A stretch of 13,047 bases of DNA, taken from the NCBI GenBank assembly GCA_041670885.1, contig JBAXYJ010000060.1:1-13047 (forward strand), given 5' to 3'. The notes beneath the pieces were generated by a model, which had not been told where the DNA came from, ran no database searches, and saw only the letters and a program-made list of their open reading frames with translations. Below, piece after piece: positions 1-6,759 of this stretch. Within the stretch, counting starts at the first letter, position 1. Every line of letters begins with the position of its first letter. The position numbers and the translations under genes are program-made. The stretch is from JAJBWD01 sp041670885 (GTDB lineage: Bacteria; Bacillota; Clostridia; Clostridiales; Clostridiaceae).

Positions 1-1230
1 ATTTTGAATTCCACTGTATGCTTTAGACATAGAAGACGATTCAGAATAAGCGGCCTGCAAGTTTGTCATGTACTGGTGGCAGTAGTAACCGTCTCCGCCG
101 TCTACCACATCAAATTTTTGCAGATATAATGTATTCTGCCCTACATTGATGTAATTATCTGCAATAAGACCAGCCCCGCCTGTTATAGATAACTCAGGAC
201 TTGTCCAACCATTTCTTTGAGCATAAACTGCACCATTTAATAAAGAGTTATTGTTTGTCCCGGGGACGGCTCCAAAGTTAAAATAATTAAAATATTTTTT
301 ATATGTGTGAGTTGTAGAATCATAAAGTAAATATCCTTTTGCCAGCTGGCTTCCGTAAATGCCCTGTTCCTGTCTTGCCCTTACCGCCAGATTATATGGA
401 CTCACACCTGATTTCACAGCCGCACTCATAAATACTTTGCTGAAATCCACGGTATGCTGTACATTATTAGCATCTGCATATACATATAAAGGGCTTGACA
501 TGAATGTGCCGCTTAATATGCTCTCCACTCCTGATTCAGCTTCAGTTCCACAATATGCTAAATTTTGGAACTGGAATATATATGTATCTTCCAGAAAATT
601 TCTTGGATCTAAAAAATAAGAAGTAATTTCTTTAGAAGCAGCAACCCAGCTGCCGTCAAAGCCATGCCATGTATTAGATGCCCAGTTATAAGCACCGCTT
701 TCAAGAGACTTCCATGAAATGGCACTGCTGCTGGGTACTAGATTTTTTCCAATAGAAGTTTCAGCATATAAAACATTAGCCCAGTTAAGTCCCACATGTT
801 TTGCTTTAAATACCCATTTATCATGCAGCTTGTGAAGTTCTCTTAATTTAGCTCTGTAACTTTCAGGAAATCCCTGTTGATCTAGATAGGTTTCAAAGGT
901 TGAACTATAAATAGTCTTATTAAGAGTAACATAATTTTTACTAACATATCCTTTTTTTACTGTTGAAGTTCCAAAGGTAAATTCAATTTCATACCAGTAA
1001 CCTCCGGACGAGTCTTGTACAGTATTAATTACAGTTACATTATCACCTTTATCCAAAAGTGCTATTATAGTTGAGTTAGGGCCTGTCCTAACATTTAGGT
1101 CTGAACCTGTAACTATCCCAGTCCCACTGGCTGCAAATACATTCTTTATGTTGAAATTAAAACCCAATATCAACACTGAACAAAATATAAAAACAGCTAT
1201 TAAATTTTTAAATTTTCTTGTTTCTTTCAC
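1..1230 (-). CDS. Secreted SH3 domain / N-acetylglucosaminidase autolysin (partial, 3' end off the left edge)
   Basis: 410 residues are visible and the frame is still open at base 1, so the C-terminus is missing. Residues 1-34 form a signal peptide: basic start (KETRKFK), hydrophobic core, FAA cleavage region. Residues about 36-105 are a bacterial SH3 domain (LNVRTGP, YWYEIE, GYVSKNYV). From about 110 the sequence follows clostridial endo-beta-N-acetylglucosaminidases (GH73-like): FPESYRAKLRELHKLHDKW, then the SG.SPYNLAVRARQEQG block, in which Glu288 is the likely catalytic acid. The protein should be exported and cleave GlcNAc-MurNAc bonds in peptidoglycan. The start is GTG at 1230 behind a GGGGGG ribosome site; the two ATG codons just upstream are out of frame and reach a stop within a few codons. 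It is a separate transcription unit with no visible operon partner. The family is clear; the biological role (cell separation, turnover or germination) is not. Confidence 0.88.
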   Translation of the reverse strand, partial: MKETRKFKNLIAVFIFCSVLILGFNFNIKNVFAASGTGIVTGSDLNVRTGPNSTIIALLDKGDNVTVINTVQDSSGGYWYEIEFTFGTSTVKKGYVSKNYVTLNKTIYSSTFETYLDQQGFPESYRAKLRELHKLHDKWVFKAKHVGLNWANVLYAETSIGKNLVPSSSAISWKSLESGAYNWASNTWHGFDGSWVAASKEITSYFLDPRNFLEDTYIFQFQNLAYCGTEAESGVESILSGTFMSSPLYVYADANNVQHTVDFSKVFMSAAVKSGVSPYNLAVRARQEQGIYGSQLAKGYLLYDSTTHTYKKYFNYFNFGAVPGTNNNSLLNGAVYAQRNGWTSPELSITGGAGLIADNYINVGQNTLYLQKFDVVDGGDGYYCHQYMTNLQAAYSESSSMSKAYSGIQN

Positions 1231-1283
1231 GCATCATTACCCCCCATTAAAAACCTTCATAAGTTAAAAAATATTTATTCTGC

Positions 1284-1299
1284 TTGAAACATTATAGCA
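1284..1299 (-). promoter_or_regulatory. Candidate extended -10 promoter for the autolysin
   Basis: On the minus strand TGCTATAAT (TATAAT at 1296-1291 with the extended TG) lies about 60 bases upstream of the GTG start. No convincing TTGACA sits at the usual distance, as expected for an extended -10 promoter. The assignment rests on sequence pattern only. Confidence 0.4.
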
Positions 1300-1688
1300 A
1301 CACATTTGGCAAAATAATGCTATATAAGTAATTTGCTGCTTTAGCCTGAAACTAATTTGCCATTAAATGATTTATAAAAATCAAAGTTTGTCCTACTGCT
1401 AATTATATCATATTCTCTATATAAAATTAAGTTTTATTCAAATTTAAATTAAAGCTGTTTCAATAATTATATCGTAAGATTTTAAATAACCTTTATAAGC
1501 TATGAAGTGTTTATTACTAGCTTATCCCAAATCCACTAACAGTAATGTTTCCACTGAAAATCAAATAAAATCATAAAATCTTACAAAAATAATTCTACAT
1601 TATATACCTATATAATACAATAAGAAACATTAACCAAATGCTTTATCAGCAGCATTTACATTTTGTTTTTATCAAAGGTTTCAAGACA

Positions 1689-1786
1689 GCCACCTCTAAA
1701 GTTAGTGATCCTATAATTCTGCTTCAGGTGGGGCAGACTCCCCATCTGAAAAGCTGATGCTTAGCTTTAACTAAGCGAGTTCACTT
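1689..1786 (+). repeat. Dispersed ~98-bp repeat, copy 1
   Basis: First of three related elements in the window (others at 2698-2795 and 7425-7522), all in the same orientation. Shared blocks are GTT(A/G)G at 1701, an invariant CTATAATT, a hairpin CTTCAGGTGGGG / CCCCATCTGAA, a second hairpin GCTTAG...CTAAGC (1760-1775) and the end GAGTTCACTT. In the long hairpin one base pair is G-U on the plus strand but A-C on the minus strand, suggesting the element folds as plus-strand RNA. This copy lies in the gap between the divergent autolysin and ComK-like genes. I do not recognise a named family. Confidence 0.8.
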
Positions 1787-1853
1787 CCAGGTATTGTTAA
1801 TTCTTCCCCAGCCCGGGGTTATTTTCCCGGTGGCGAACTTTAGCTTCCATATA

Positions 1854-1883
1854 TTGACATCGAACATTGGTTCGCAGTATAAT
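1854..1883 (+). promoter_or_regulatory. Consensus sigma-A promoter with LexA-type (SOS) operator in the spacer
   Basis: A perfect -35 TTGACA (1854-1859) and perfect -10 TATAAT (1878-1883) are 18 bases apart. The spacer holds the palindrome CGAAC-ATTG-GTTCG (1861-1874), which contains the Gram-positive LexA/DinR core GAAC-N4-GTTC. A further half site, GCGAAC, lies at 1833-1838. A repressor bound here would block RNA polymerase. Initiation near 1890 would leave only about 15 untranslated bases before the ATG at 1905. The promoter is very strong evidence by pattern; LexA as the binding protein is inferred from the motif. Confidence 0.75.
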
Positions 1884-1904
1884 TGCCATATAGGGGGAGA
1901 TGAT

Positions 1905-2381
1905 ATGAGTATAGAATATTTAAACTTACTTAAATCTTTAACAGCCATAGTTCCGGTTTACATTGAAAATCATGGCAAAACAACTAGATTATATTTAAAC
2001 AGCGGCCAAGTTAAAGAGGTTGATTATTCATTTTACAAGGTACTTAAAGATTACTGCCTGATTCATTATCTGAATATGAATGAAATAAGAAAATTATCTG
2101 TAAACATAACTGGCAGCAGAGGGATGGTACCTCTTTACATAAGAAAAGATAAAATACTGATTCCATTTAAAATATACGAAAAGAAGGGGGAAGAAGAAAA
2201 ATCTTTTGGTTATATTAATATTAAAGAAGCAGAAGTGAATCTGGATGAAAGGTTTATTTTATGCAAAGGCGGGCAAAAGATATTTTTTTACGACAAAAAA
2301 CCAAATGTACTTAAAAAAATAGGACAAAGTGAATTGCTGTCAAAGAAAATTCCTGTCTTGGAACAATGGTATGGATACTAG
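1905..2381 (+). CDS. ComK-like transcriptional regulator
   Basis: 158 residues. The ATG at 1905 is chosen because GGGGGAG (1893-1899) precedes it by five bases and the transcript probably starts near 1890; the frame is open further upstream but that part overlaps the promoter. The C-terminal half resembles the ComK/competence factor family: RGMVPLYIRKDKILIPFKIY, then a GYINI strand, then a LCKGGQKIFF strand. This corresponds to the ComK order of a PI.I segment, an iffPt segment, a WIn segment and an f.nG segment. ComK binds A/T-rich K-boxes and activates DNA-uptake genes in Bacillus; clostridial members are poorly characterised. No transmembrane segment or signal peptide is seen. It sits alone behind a probable SOS-controlled promoter and is followed by a decayed sigma-factor fragment and terminator. 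The family assignment is moderate; the function is inferred. Confidence 0.55.
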   Translation: MSIEYLNLLKSLTAIVPVYIENHGKTTRLYLNSGQVKEVDYSFYKVLKDYCLIHYLNMNEIRKLSVNITGSRGMVPLYIRKDKILIPFKIYEKKGEEEKSFGYINIKEAEVNLDERFILCKGGQKIFFYDKKPNVLKKIGQSELLSKKIPVLEQWYGY

Positions 2382-2433
2382 AAATATTTACGAAATTTAT
2401 GGCTGCAGGTTTTTGAATATTGATCTTTTTTAA

Positions 2434-2552
2434 GGTTACTTATTTTCTAAAGGCTATAAGCTTAAATAATGTGCAGCAATACTAAATACGTCAAAATCAA
2501 CTATAAGCAGAAGAAGAATACCGGAAAAACTTAAAAAATTTTGAAGAAATAA
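2434..2552 (+). pseudogene. Decayed 3' fragment of a sigma-70 family factor
   Basis: This stretch aligns with the last ~40 codons of the intact sigma gene at 11930-12454. Reading from 2449 gives KGYKLK-stop-CAAILNTSKSTISRR, against KGYKLKECAAMLNTSKSTICRR in the intact gene. The Glu codon has become TAA (2467-2469), and the end of the frame is disturbed by small indels and base changes. The similarity continues past the stop to the shared terminator (2600-2628 against 12503-12530). The N-terminal two thirds of the gene are missing, so it is a degraded paralogue and not functional. Confidence 0.85.
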
Positions 2553-2599
2553 GTAAAGCGGTATCATCATATTTAGTTTCAGCATAGATTAAATAGCAA

Positions 2600-2628
2600 A
2601 GAGAGTTCTAAAATCTGAACTCTCTTTT
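2600..2628 (+). terminator. Rho-independent terminator after the ComK-like gene and sigma remnant
   Basis: A nine-base-pair perfect stem AGAGAGTTC / GAACTCTCT with an eight-base loop, followed by TTTT. It is nearly identical to the terminator after the intact sigma gene, so it came with the remnant. It now probably ends the ComK-like transcript. Confidence 0.8.
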
Positions 2629-2675
2629 AGTATTTTATTGAATTTCACAAGTTTGCCCTGTTCTGTCCTTCCAAA

Positions 2676-2697
2676 GCCCTGATCAAAATTTCAGGGC
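2676..2697 (-). terminator. Hairpin downstream of the PTS operon
   Basis: A stem GCCCTGA / TCAGGGC with an eight-base loop lies past the HPr-like gene and repeat copy 2. On the minus strand it is followed only by CTTTGG, so it is a weak terminator. Together with the AGAGAGTTC hairpin further on, which also reads into TTT on this strand, it could end the operon transcript. Confidence 0.4.
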
Positions 2698-2795
2698 GCC
2701 CGCTTTTAAAGTTAGTGATTCTATAATTTTGCTTCAGGTGGAGTGGCTCCCCATCTAAAGACCTGATGCTTAGCTTTAGCTAAGCGAGTTCACTT
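2698..2795 (+). repeat. Dispersed ~98-bp repeat, copy 2
   Basis: Same element as at 1689 and 7425: the CTATAATT block, CTTCAGGTGG hairpin, GCTTAGCTTTAGCTAAGC palindrome (2768-2785) and terminal GAGTTCACTT. It ends eight bases from the stop codon of the HPr-like gene, so on the minus strand it forms the start of that gene's 3' untranslated region. The long hairpin has extra mismatches in this copy (GGAG/CTCC side), suggesting partial decay. Confidence 0.8.
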
Positions 2796-2803
2796 TATAT
2801 TTT

Positions 2804-3085
2804 CTAATTGACCCCTGGCCCGGAGTCAATTAATTTCTTTATAAATTTTTCTGCTGATTTAGCAGACTCCTCTTGATCTTCACCTTCAAAAGTTATAGTA
2901 ATTGTATCACCTTGTTTAATGCTGAGACTCATTAAAGAAAATATTTCTTTTGCATTTACTGATTTTTCACCTTTTTTAATGATTATGTTGCATTTAAATT
3001 TGTTAAACTCACTGACTAACAGTCCTGCCGGTCTAGCATGAATTCCCTGTGGATTTTTAACCTTATATTCAATTTTTTTCACCAT
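2804..3085 (-). CDS. HPr-like phosphocarrier protein with Glu at the Ser46 position
   Basis: 93 residues against about 88 for HPr. The motif GIHARPAG carries the catalytic His that receives phosphate from Enzyme I. The second signature reads VNAKEIFSLMSL where HPr has VN.KSIMGVMSL, so the regulatory Ser46 phosphorylated by HPr kinase is Glu; I checked this in the DNA (GAA). ATG at 3085 lies only three bases after GGAGG; GTG one codon later (3082) is better spaced and would give the standard numbering His15 and Glu46, so either may be used. It is the last gene of the PTS operon, 104 bases after the MupG-like gene, which suggests a phosphocarrier dedicated to this transporter. By family it would hand phosphate to EIIA and perhaps to the activator's PRD2. 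Confidence 0.85.
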   Translation of the reverse strand: MVKKIEYKVKNPQGIHARPAGLLVSEFNKFKCNIIIKKGEKSVNAKEIFSLMSLSIKQGDTITITFEGEDQEESAKSAEKFIKKLIDSGPGVN

Positions 3086-3189
3086 ATACCTCCTTCCATT
3101 ATTATCCAAGGTATCAAACTAAGCCATAAAATACTTCTGCACTTTATCATCTATATTCTCTTATTTCCCATTCTAATCAGTTAATAAAA

Positions 3190-4284
3190 TTATCCCATTT
3201 TAACGAAACCAAATAGGTATTCCGGTTTTAATAGATCCAATAGAATTAATTCCTCTTCCGGTATTCTGGCCACGAAATTTCTTTCACCATCATTAGGTAA
3301 ATCTTTTGTAATAATTTCTAGTTCGCCACGATAATGAGATAAATTATCATTAACTATTACTATATCTCCCCTATGGAATAATTCTTTATCATATTTGCGG
3401 TATGGAATTGTTTTATTTTTGTAATCTTCCCGTGATATACTGCTGCGTATTAAATAATCAGAGGCATCACCTCTCCCGAAATGGGGATAATTATATATGA
3501 TATTTTTCTCTTCATTTGTAATATTATCTGCAAGCTCCAATTTGAATGTGATTTTTGTTTTATCAACTTCAGATATTGATTTTAGCTCATCCTCTGTGGC
3601 GTAGGCATTTCCAATCAGGATGTCATCAATTTTGTTAGTTGCAAGTAAATGTCTTACCTGCAAATCTATCGGTAATTTTCTATGCATTTCGCAGGTAGGT
3701 AATCCTTCATATACCGGCCAAGGCCCGAAGGTATTCTTATTATTACTGGAAACAAATGCAGCAACAGGAAGGCCTAATGTTTTATATTTATTAGTAAATT
3801 CCATAAACTTATTCCAGCCAAGTCCTGTATATTTCTGCGGATAGAAGTTATGACAAACCACCATATTGTGCGTATTTGCACCTCTTTCAATCATTAGATC
3901 CAAAGCTGTATTTGAACTTCCATTAAATTCAATAGGGATCCCATATGGATTATGGGTGATTGCTATATCATCTCTATCGCTAAAATGGCCATCGAGACGA
4001 ACAATATCCACCTTCATATCGGAAAATGGTTTTAAATCATAGGGAGTTGCTCCCAAATGAGAGAACACATCAGGATTTGTATCTACACCCACGATAAATC
4101 CAAGTTTATGAGCTTTGCGCATAAATTCGGTGAATTTATTCATGATAATCTCTTTTGGTTCATTTACTGACAATAAGCAGGTGAAAATTCGAGTAAATCC
4201 ATATTTTGCAGCAAGTTTCATATAAGCGTAATCTTTTTCTTCTGTTGAATGTTCCGGATAAACAGATATGCCCATTCTATGCAT
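3190..4284 (-). CDS. MupG/DUF871 (GH170-type) 6-phospho-N-acetylmuramidase-like protein
   Basis: 364 residues, the usual family length. It begins GISVYPEHS and shows the family blocks FTRIFTCLLSV, VGVDTNPDVF, VRLDGHFSDRD, IEFNGSS, CHNFYPQKYTGL, FGPWPVYEGLPTCE and HR near mid-length, forming a TIM barrel, followed by a C-terminal cyclophilin-like domain (RSSISR, FHRGDIVI, VARIP, YLFGFVK). In Staphylococcus aureus the family member MupG hydrolyses MurNAc-6-phosphate-GlcNAc inside the cell. ATG at 4284 is chosen because AGGG lies eight bases upstream; an in-frame TTG at 4305 has no ribosome site. It is the only glycosidase-like gene in the PTS operon, and no GH1 or GH4 phospho-glucosidase is present, so it probably cleaves the imported phospho-disaccharide. 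Family assignment is firm; the substrate is inferred. It has no signal peptide despite the old family name 'outer surface protein'. Confidence 0.82.
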   Translation of the reverse strand: MHRMGISVYPEHSTEEKDYAYMKLAAKYGFTRIFTCLLSVNEPKEIIMNKFTEFMRKAHKLGFIVGVDTNPDVFSHLGATPYDLKPFSDMKVDIVRLDGHFSDRDDIAITHNPYGIPIEFNGSSNTALDLMIERGANTHNMVVCHNFYPQKYTGLGWNKFMEFTNKYKTLGLPVAAFVSSNNKNTFGPWPVYEGLPTCEMHRKLPIDLQVRHLLATNKIDDILIGNAYATEDELKSISEVDKTKITFKLELADNITNEEKNIIYNYPHFGRGDASDYLIRSSISREDYKNKTIPYRKYDKELFHRGDIVIVNDNLSHYRGELEIITKDLPNDGERNFVARIPEEELILLDLLKPEYLFGFVKMG

Positions 4285-4320
4285 TATAACATCCCTGCCT
4301 TTCAATTTTTAAATTTTATT

Positions 4321-4358
4321 TAGAAATAGCAGAAACCTGCTGGAATCTGCTATTTCTA
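4321..4358 (-). other. Perfect 13-bp intercistronic hairpin
   Basis: TAGAAATAGCAGA (4321-4333) pairs perfectly with TCTGCTATTTCTA (4346-4358) across a 12-base loop, in the gap between the GrdB-like and MupG-like genes. No T-run follows on the transcribed minus strand, so a processing or stabilising role in the operon mRNA, or partial termination, is more likely than full termination. Confidence 0.6.
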
Positions 4359-4371
4359 ATTTTCACTTTTT

Positions 4372-4413
4372 GTCAGCATCACATACGTAAAGCATATAAA
4401 ATGCGGTGCTGAC
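4372..4413 (-). other. Second intercistronic hairpin
   Basis: GTCAGCATC (4372-4380) pairs with GGTGCTGAC (4405-4413) over nine positions, one of them wobble. The enclosed bases include a small inner GCAT/ATGC hairpin. It lies directly after the GrdB-like stop codon and next to the 4321-4358 hairpin. No T-run follows on the minus strand. Confidence 0.5.
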
Positions 4414-4427
4414 TTCACTCCATATTT

Positions 4428-4952
4428 TTAGAAGCAATATTCTTTAATATTTGCGGTATTGTCATCGTGACATGCAAGTAATTTTGCAGCCTGACAAAGA
4501 TTTTTCAGTGCGTTATTTAAACCAACATCACCTTTTTTCGGGCATTTCACAATGTATATCAGGTCTTTGAACTTCTTTATTACTTCTTCGTTTTCAGCAG
4601 ACATAGCTGCTATTGCAGGTACATCAGTGGAATTATTTATGTCTTCTGTAATTTCGCCACACATTTGTGCATAGTCCTTAAAATTAAATGCCGGTCCGCA
4701 AATCACTATATCCGGATGCAGTTTTTTCACCATATCACATAGTTTTTTACTTACTGTTTCTTTATCATTTAAATAGGTTCCATTCCCACAATACAAGCAG
4801 GCTGCAACTTTGGCATCAATCTGTTTTAGAAAAGGTTCCATCATGATGCTGGGGCCGATAGGAACATTTTTCCCGCCCAGCGGCAGCATTTTATCATCTT
4901 TGGTTCCCATTCCGGATTGAATCTGATCATAAATTGCTATTATCTTCAACAT
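4428..4952 (-). CDS. Short GrdB-like protein (glycine/sarcosine/betaine reductase component B, N-terminal part only)
   Basis: 174 residues; full GrdB is about 430. It matches the GrdB N-terminal region: a CGNGTYLND block (compare CGDNYF), PDIVICGPAFNFKDYAQMCGE (compare PDLVIAGPAFNAGRYGVACG) and VPAIAAMSAENE (compare IPAVTGMYEENPG). The C-terminal part that holds the selenocysteine of GrdB is absent, and the frame ends in TAA, not TGA, so there is no Sec readthrough. Seven Cys residues are present (from Cys52 to Cys173). It starts at ATG 4952 behind GGGAG with eight bases between; an in-frame TTG lies five codons upstream. It begins 18 bases after the EIIC stop and is clearly in the operon. 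I recall short GrdB-related proteins beside lac/cel PTS genes in other Firmicutes, but no function is known to me; reductase activity is unlikely without the missing domain. Confidence 0.72.
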   Translation of the reverse strand: MLKIIAIYDQIQSGMGTKDDKMLPLGGKNVPIGPSIMMEPFLKQIDAKVAACLYCGNGTYLNDKETVSKKLCDMVKKLHPDIVICGPAFNFKDYAQMCGEITEDINNSTDVPAIAAMSAENEEVIKKFKDLIYIVKCPKKGDVGLNNALKNLCQAAKLLACHDDNTANIKEYCF

Positions 4953-4970
4953 AGCATATTCTCCCAAGTT

Positions 4971-6329
4971 TTAAAATTTTAAATCATCTAAAGAAATGTT
5001 ATCATCCTCTGGATTGTCTTTAGCTTCTGCTTCATCTTTTATATATTGTTTATCCATAGTTTTGATAAACGGATAATAGATAACTACTCCAAGAGCAATC
5101 AGGAATATCTGAAGAAGAGCTCCCTGCCATCCGGAGGATAAGAAACCTGAAATAATTGGAGGTGTTGTCCATGGCATAATAACACCATTACAAATTGGAA
5201 CCATTCCAATATACATAGTTATATAGGAAATAATGATATTAATCATTGGTACAAGAATAAATGGTATAGCTATCAAAGGATTTAATACAACCGGCAAGCC
5301 AAAAATAATTGGCTCGTTGATACCGAAGATACCGGGGATAATCGATAATTTTCCCAGCTCTTTGACTCTTTTTGATTTACAGAATGCAAACATGGCAACC
5401 AACAGAGAAAGTGTTGATCCTGCACCTCCATAGGTAGCAAACAAGTCTTGGAACTGTTGATTTATAATATGCGGCAAAGTTGTCCCTGCTTGCAGCGCTT
5501 GTAAATTTTCTGCAGATAATGCGTAAAGTATTGGTCTGAAAACTGAATCTGTAATATTTGTCCCGTGAATACCAAAGAGCCATAAAACATGTGCAAAGAA
5601 ATAAACTCCAATCATTGCACCAAGAGAATCTCCAACTCTTTGCAGAGGTAATTGTAAAATTTTATAAATAAAGTCAAAGGCATTTCCCCATGGTGTCAAT
5701 GAGAAAAGAATTCGAATAAAGAAGAATACAACAATCACTGCGCCAATTGGGAATAATGCTGCGAATGATTGTCCAACTGTAGGCGGAACACCTTTTGGCA
5801 TCTTAATTGTCCAGCCCTTATTTTCCACCCATTTGTAAATCTTAACGGATACAAACGCACATATAATTCCTATAAATATACCTTTTGATCCAACCCAGTC
5901 TAAAGGAATGCTGGCAACCTGAACTGCCTTTGCTGCACCATCCGGTGTAAAAGCTGTTGTAAACGGCATAAGGAGAAACCAGCTTAAAACAGCAACAGCA
6001 GCTCCAAATATCATATTTACTTTTTCATGTTTTGCATAACTATAGCCAATACCAATTACAATGAATATTGCCATAATTGAAAAGGTTGCACTGGTTACAT
6101 TTGAAAAATAGGATGCAATTGACGCTCCATTTAATTTTGTGTTTTGTAATAAGTCAATCCAGGACTGAACCGGGAAATTTGAAACAAGCATAAACATGGA
6201 ACCAACTACTAAAAGCGGCATACTGATTAAAAAGCCATCACGAATTGAAATAAGATATTTATTTTTGCTTATAATCTGAGCAACCGGCATAAGCTTTGAT
6301 TCCAGCTTTTCCATAAAACTTTTTTTCAT
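4971..6329 (-). CDS. PTS lactose/cellobiose-family EIIC permease
   Basis: 452 residues with about ten hydrophobic segments, starting with an amphipathic N-terminus (MKKSFMEKLESKLMPVAQII) typical of CelB/ChbC. Substrate-site signatures of the family are present: LFGIHGTN with His255 and GINEPIIFGLPVVLNP with Glu339, equivalent to the sugar-binding His and Glu of the crystallised diacetylchitobiose transporter ChbC. The C-terminus is an acidic cytoplasmic tail. The ATG at 6329 is preceded by GGAAGG; an in-frame ATG six codons earlier overlaps that ribosome site. It is a membrane transporter that translocates a disaccharide while EIIB phosphorylates it at C6. It is separate from EIIA and EIIB, as is usual in cellobiose systems. 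The family is certain; the sugar is not, with beta-glucosides, chitobiose-like and muropeptide-derived disaccharides all possible. Confidence 0.93.
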   Translation of the reverse strand: MKKSFMEKLESKLMPVAQIISKNKYLISIRDGFLISMPLLVVGSMFMLVSNFPVQSWIDLLQNTKLNGASIASYFSNVTSATFSIMAIFIVIGIGYSYAKHEKVNMIFGAAVAVLSWFLLMPFTTAFTPDGAAKAVQVASIPLDWVGSKGIFIGIICAFVSVKIYKWVENKGWTIKMPKGVPPTVGQSFAALFPIGAVIVVFFFIRILFSLTPWGNAFDFIYKILQLPLQRVGDSLGAMIGVYFFAHVLWLFGIHGTNITDSVFRPILYALSAENLQALQAGTTLPHIINQQFQDLFATYGGAGSTLSLLVAMFAFCKSKRVKELGKLSIIPGIFGINEPIIFGLPVVLNPLIAIPFILVPMINIIISYITMYIGMVPICNGVIMPWTTPPIISGFLSSGWQGALLQIFLIALGVVIYYPFIKTMDKQYIKDEAEAKDNPEDDNISLDDLKF

Positions 6330-6393
6330 TTTTATACCTTCCTTCATTTATTTTAATAACTTTAAATTTAACATTAGAAATTAAGATAATTTC

Positions 6394-6714
6394 TTAAACG
6401 CCTTGATTTATCAATTTTGACGCTAATTTTAAAACATTACCTCCTTTGATATTGCCATAATCACTGACATCGATTAACCCCACCGGAGTATTTAGTTTTT
6501 CATATTTCTTTTTAGTTTCCTCATAGGCAAATCTCACCTGGGGACCTAGCAAAATGCAGTCCGGATGCTCTTTTTCATAGATATCATCAATACTTGCAAG
6601 TGAAAACGCTTTCACTTCAACCTGAAGATTATGATCATCAGCTACCTTCTGCATATTACTTGCAAGTAAGCTGGTGGACATTCCCGCACTGCAAAACAAA
6701 TAAATCTTCTTCAT
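6394..6714 (-). CDS. PTS lactose/cellobiose-family EIIB
   Basis: 106 residues, the normal size. The phosphorylation loop reads LFCSAGMSTSLLA with Cys8 as the phospho-acceptor, the hallmark of cellobiose-type IIB domains, and DCILLGPQVRF is the second family signature. It takes phosphate from EIIA and passes it to the sugar bound in EIIC. The ATG at 6714 is chosen because AAAGGAGGTGAT, almost a perfect anti-16S match, ends shortly before it; upstream in-frame codons lie within that ribosome site. It sits between EIIA (166 bases upstream) and EIIC (64 bases downstream). Confidence 0.93.
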   Translation of the reverse strand: MKKIYLFCSAGMSTSLLASNMQKVADDHNLQVEVKAFSLASIDDIYEKEHPDCILLGPQVRFAYEETKKKYEKLNTPVGLIDVSDYGNIKGGNVLKLASKLINQGV

Positions 6715-6759
6715 TAATATCACCTCCTTTTAATTAATGAAATTGCATAATAACCTTTT

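Noticed and set aside
1701..1725. TATAAT inside the dispersed repeat as a sure promoter
   Set aside because: None of the three copies has a -35-like hexamer at the usual distance, so only the conservation is reported.
1689..1786. Repeat elements as a CRISPR array
   Set aside because: Only three units, thousands of bases apart, each with internal hairpins and no regular spacers.
1794..1904. In-frame N-terminal extension of the ComK-like protein by 37 codons
   Set aside because: It runs through the TTGACA/TATAAT promoter and the palindrome, has no ribosome site at its start, and the ATG at 1905 has GGGGGAG in front of it.
4422..4430. Selenocysteine readthrough to extend the GrdB-like protein
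   Set aside because: The stop codon is TAA, not TGA, and two hairpin sequences follow with no continuing coding frame.
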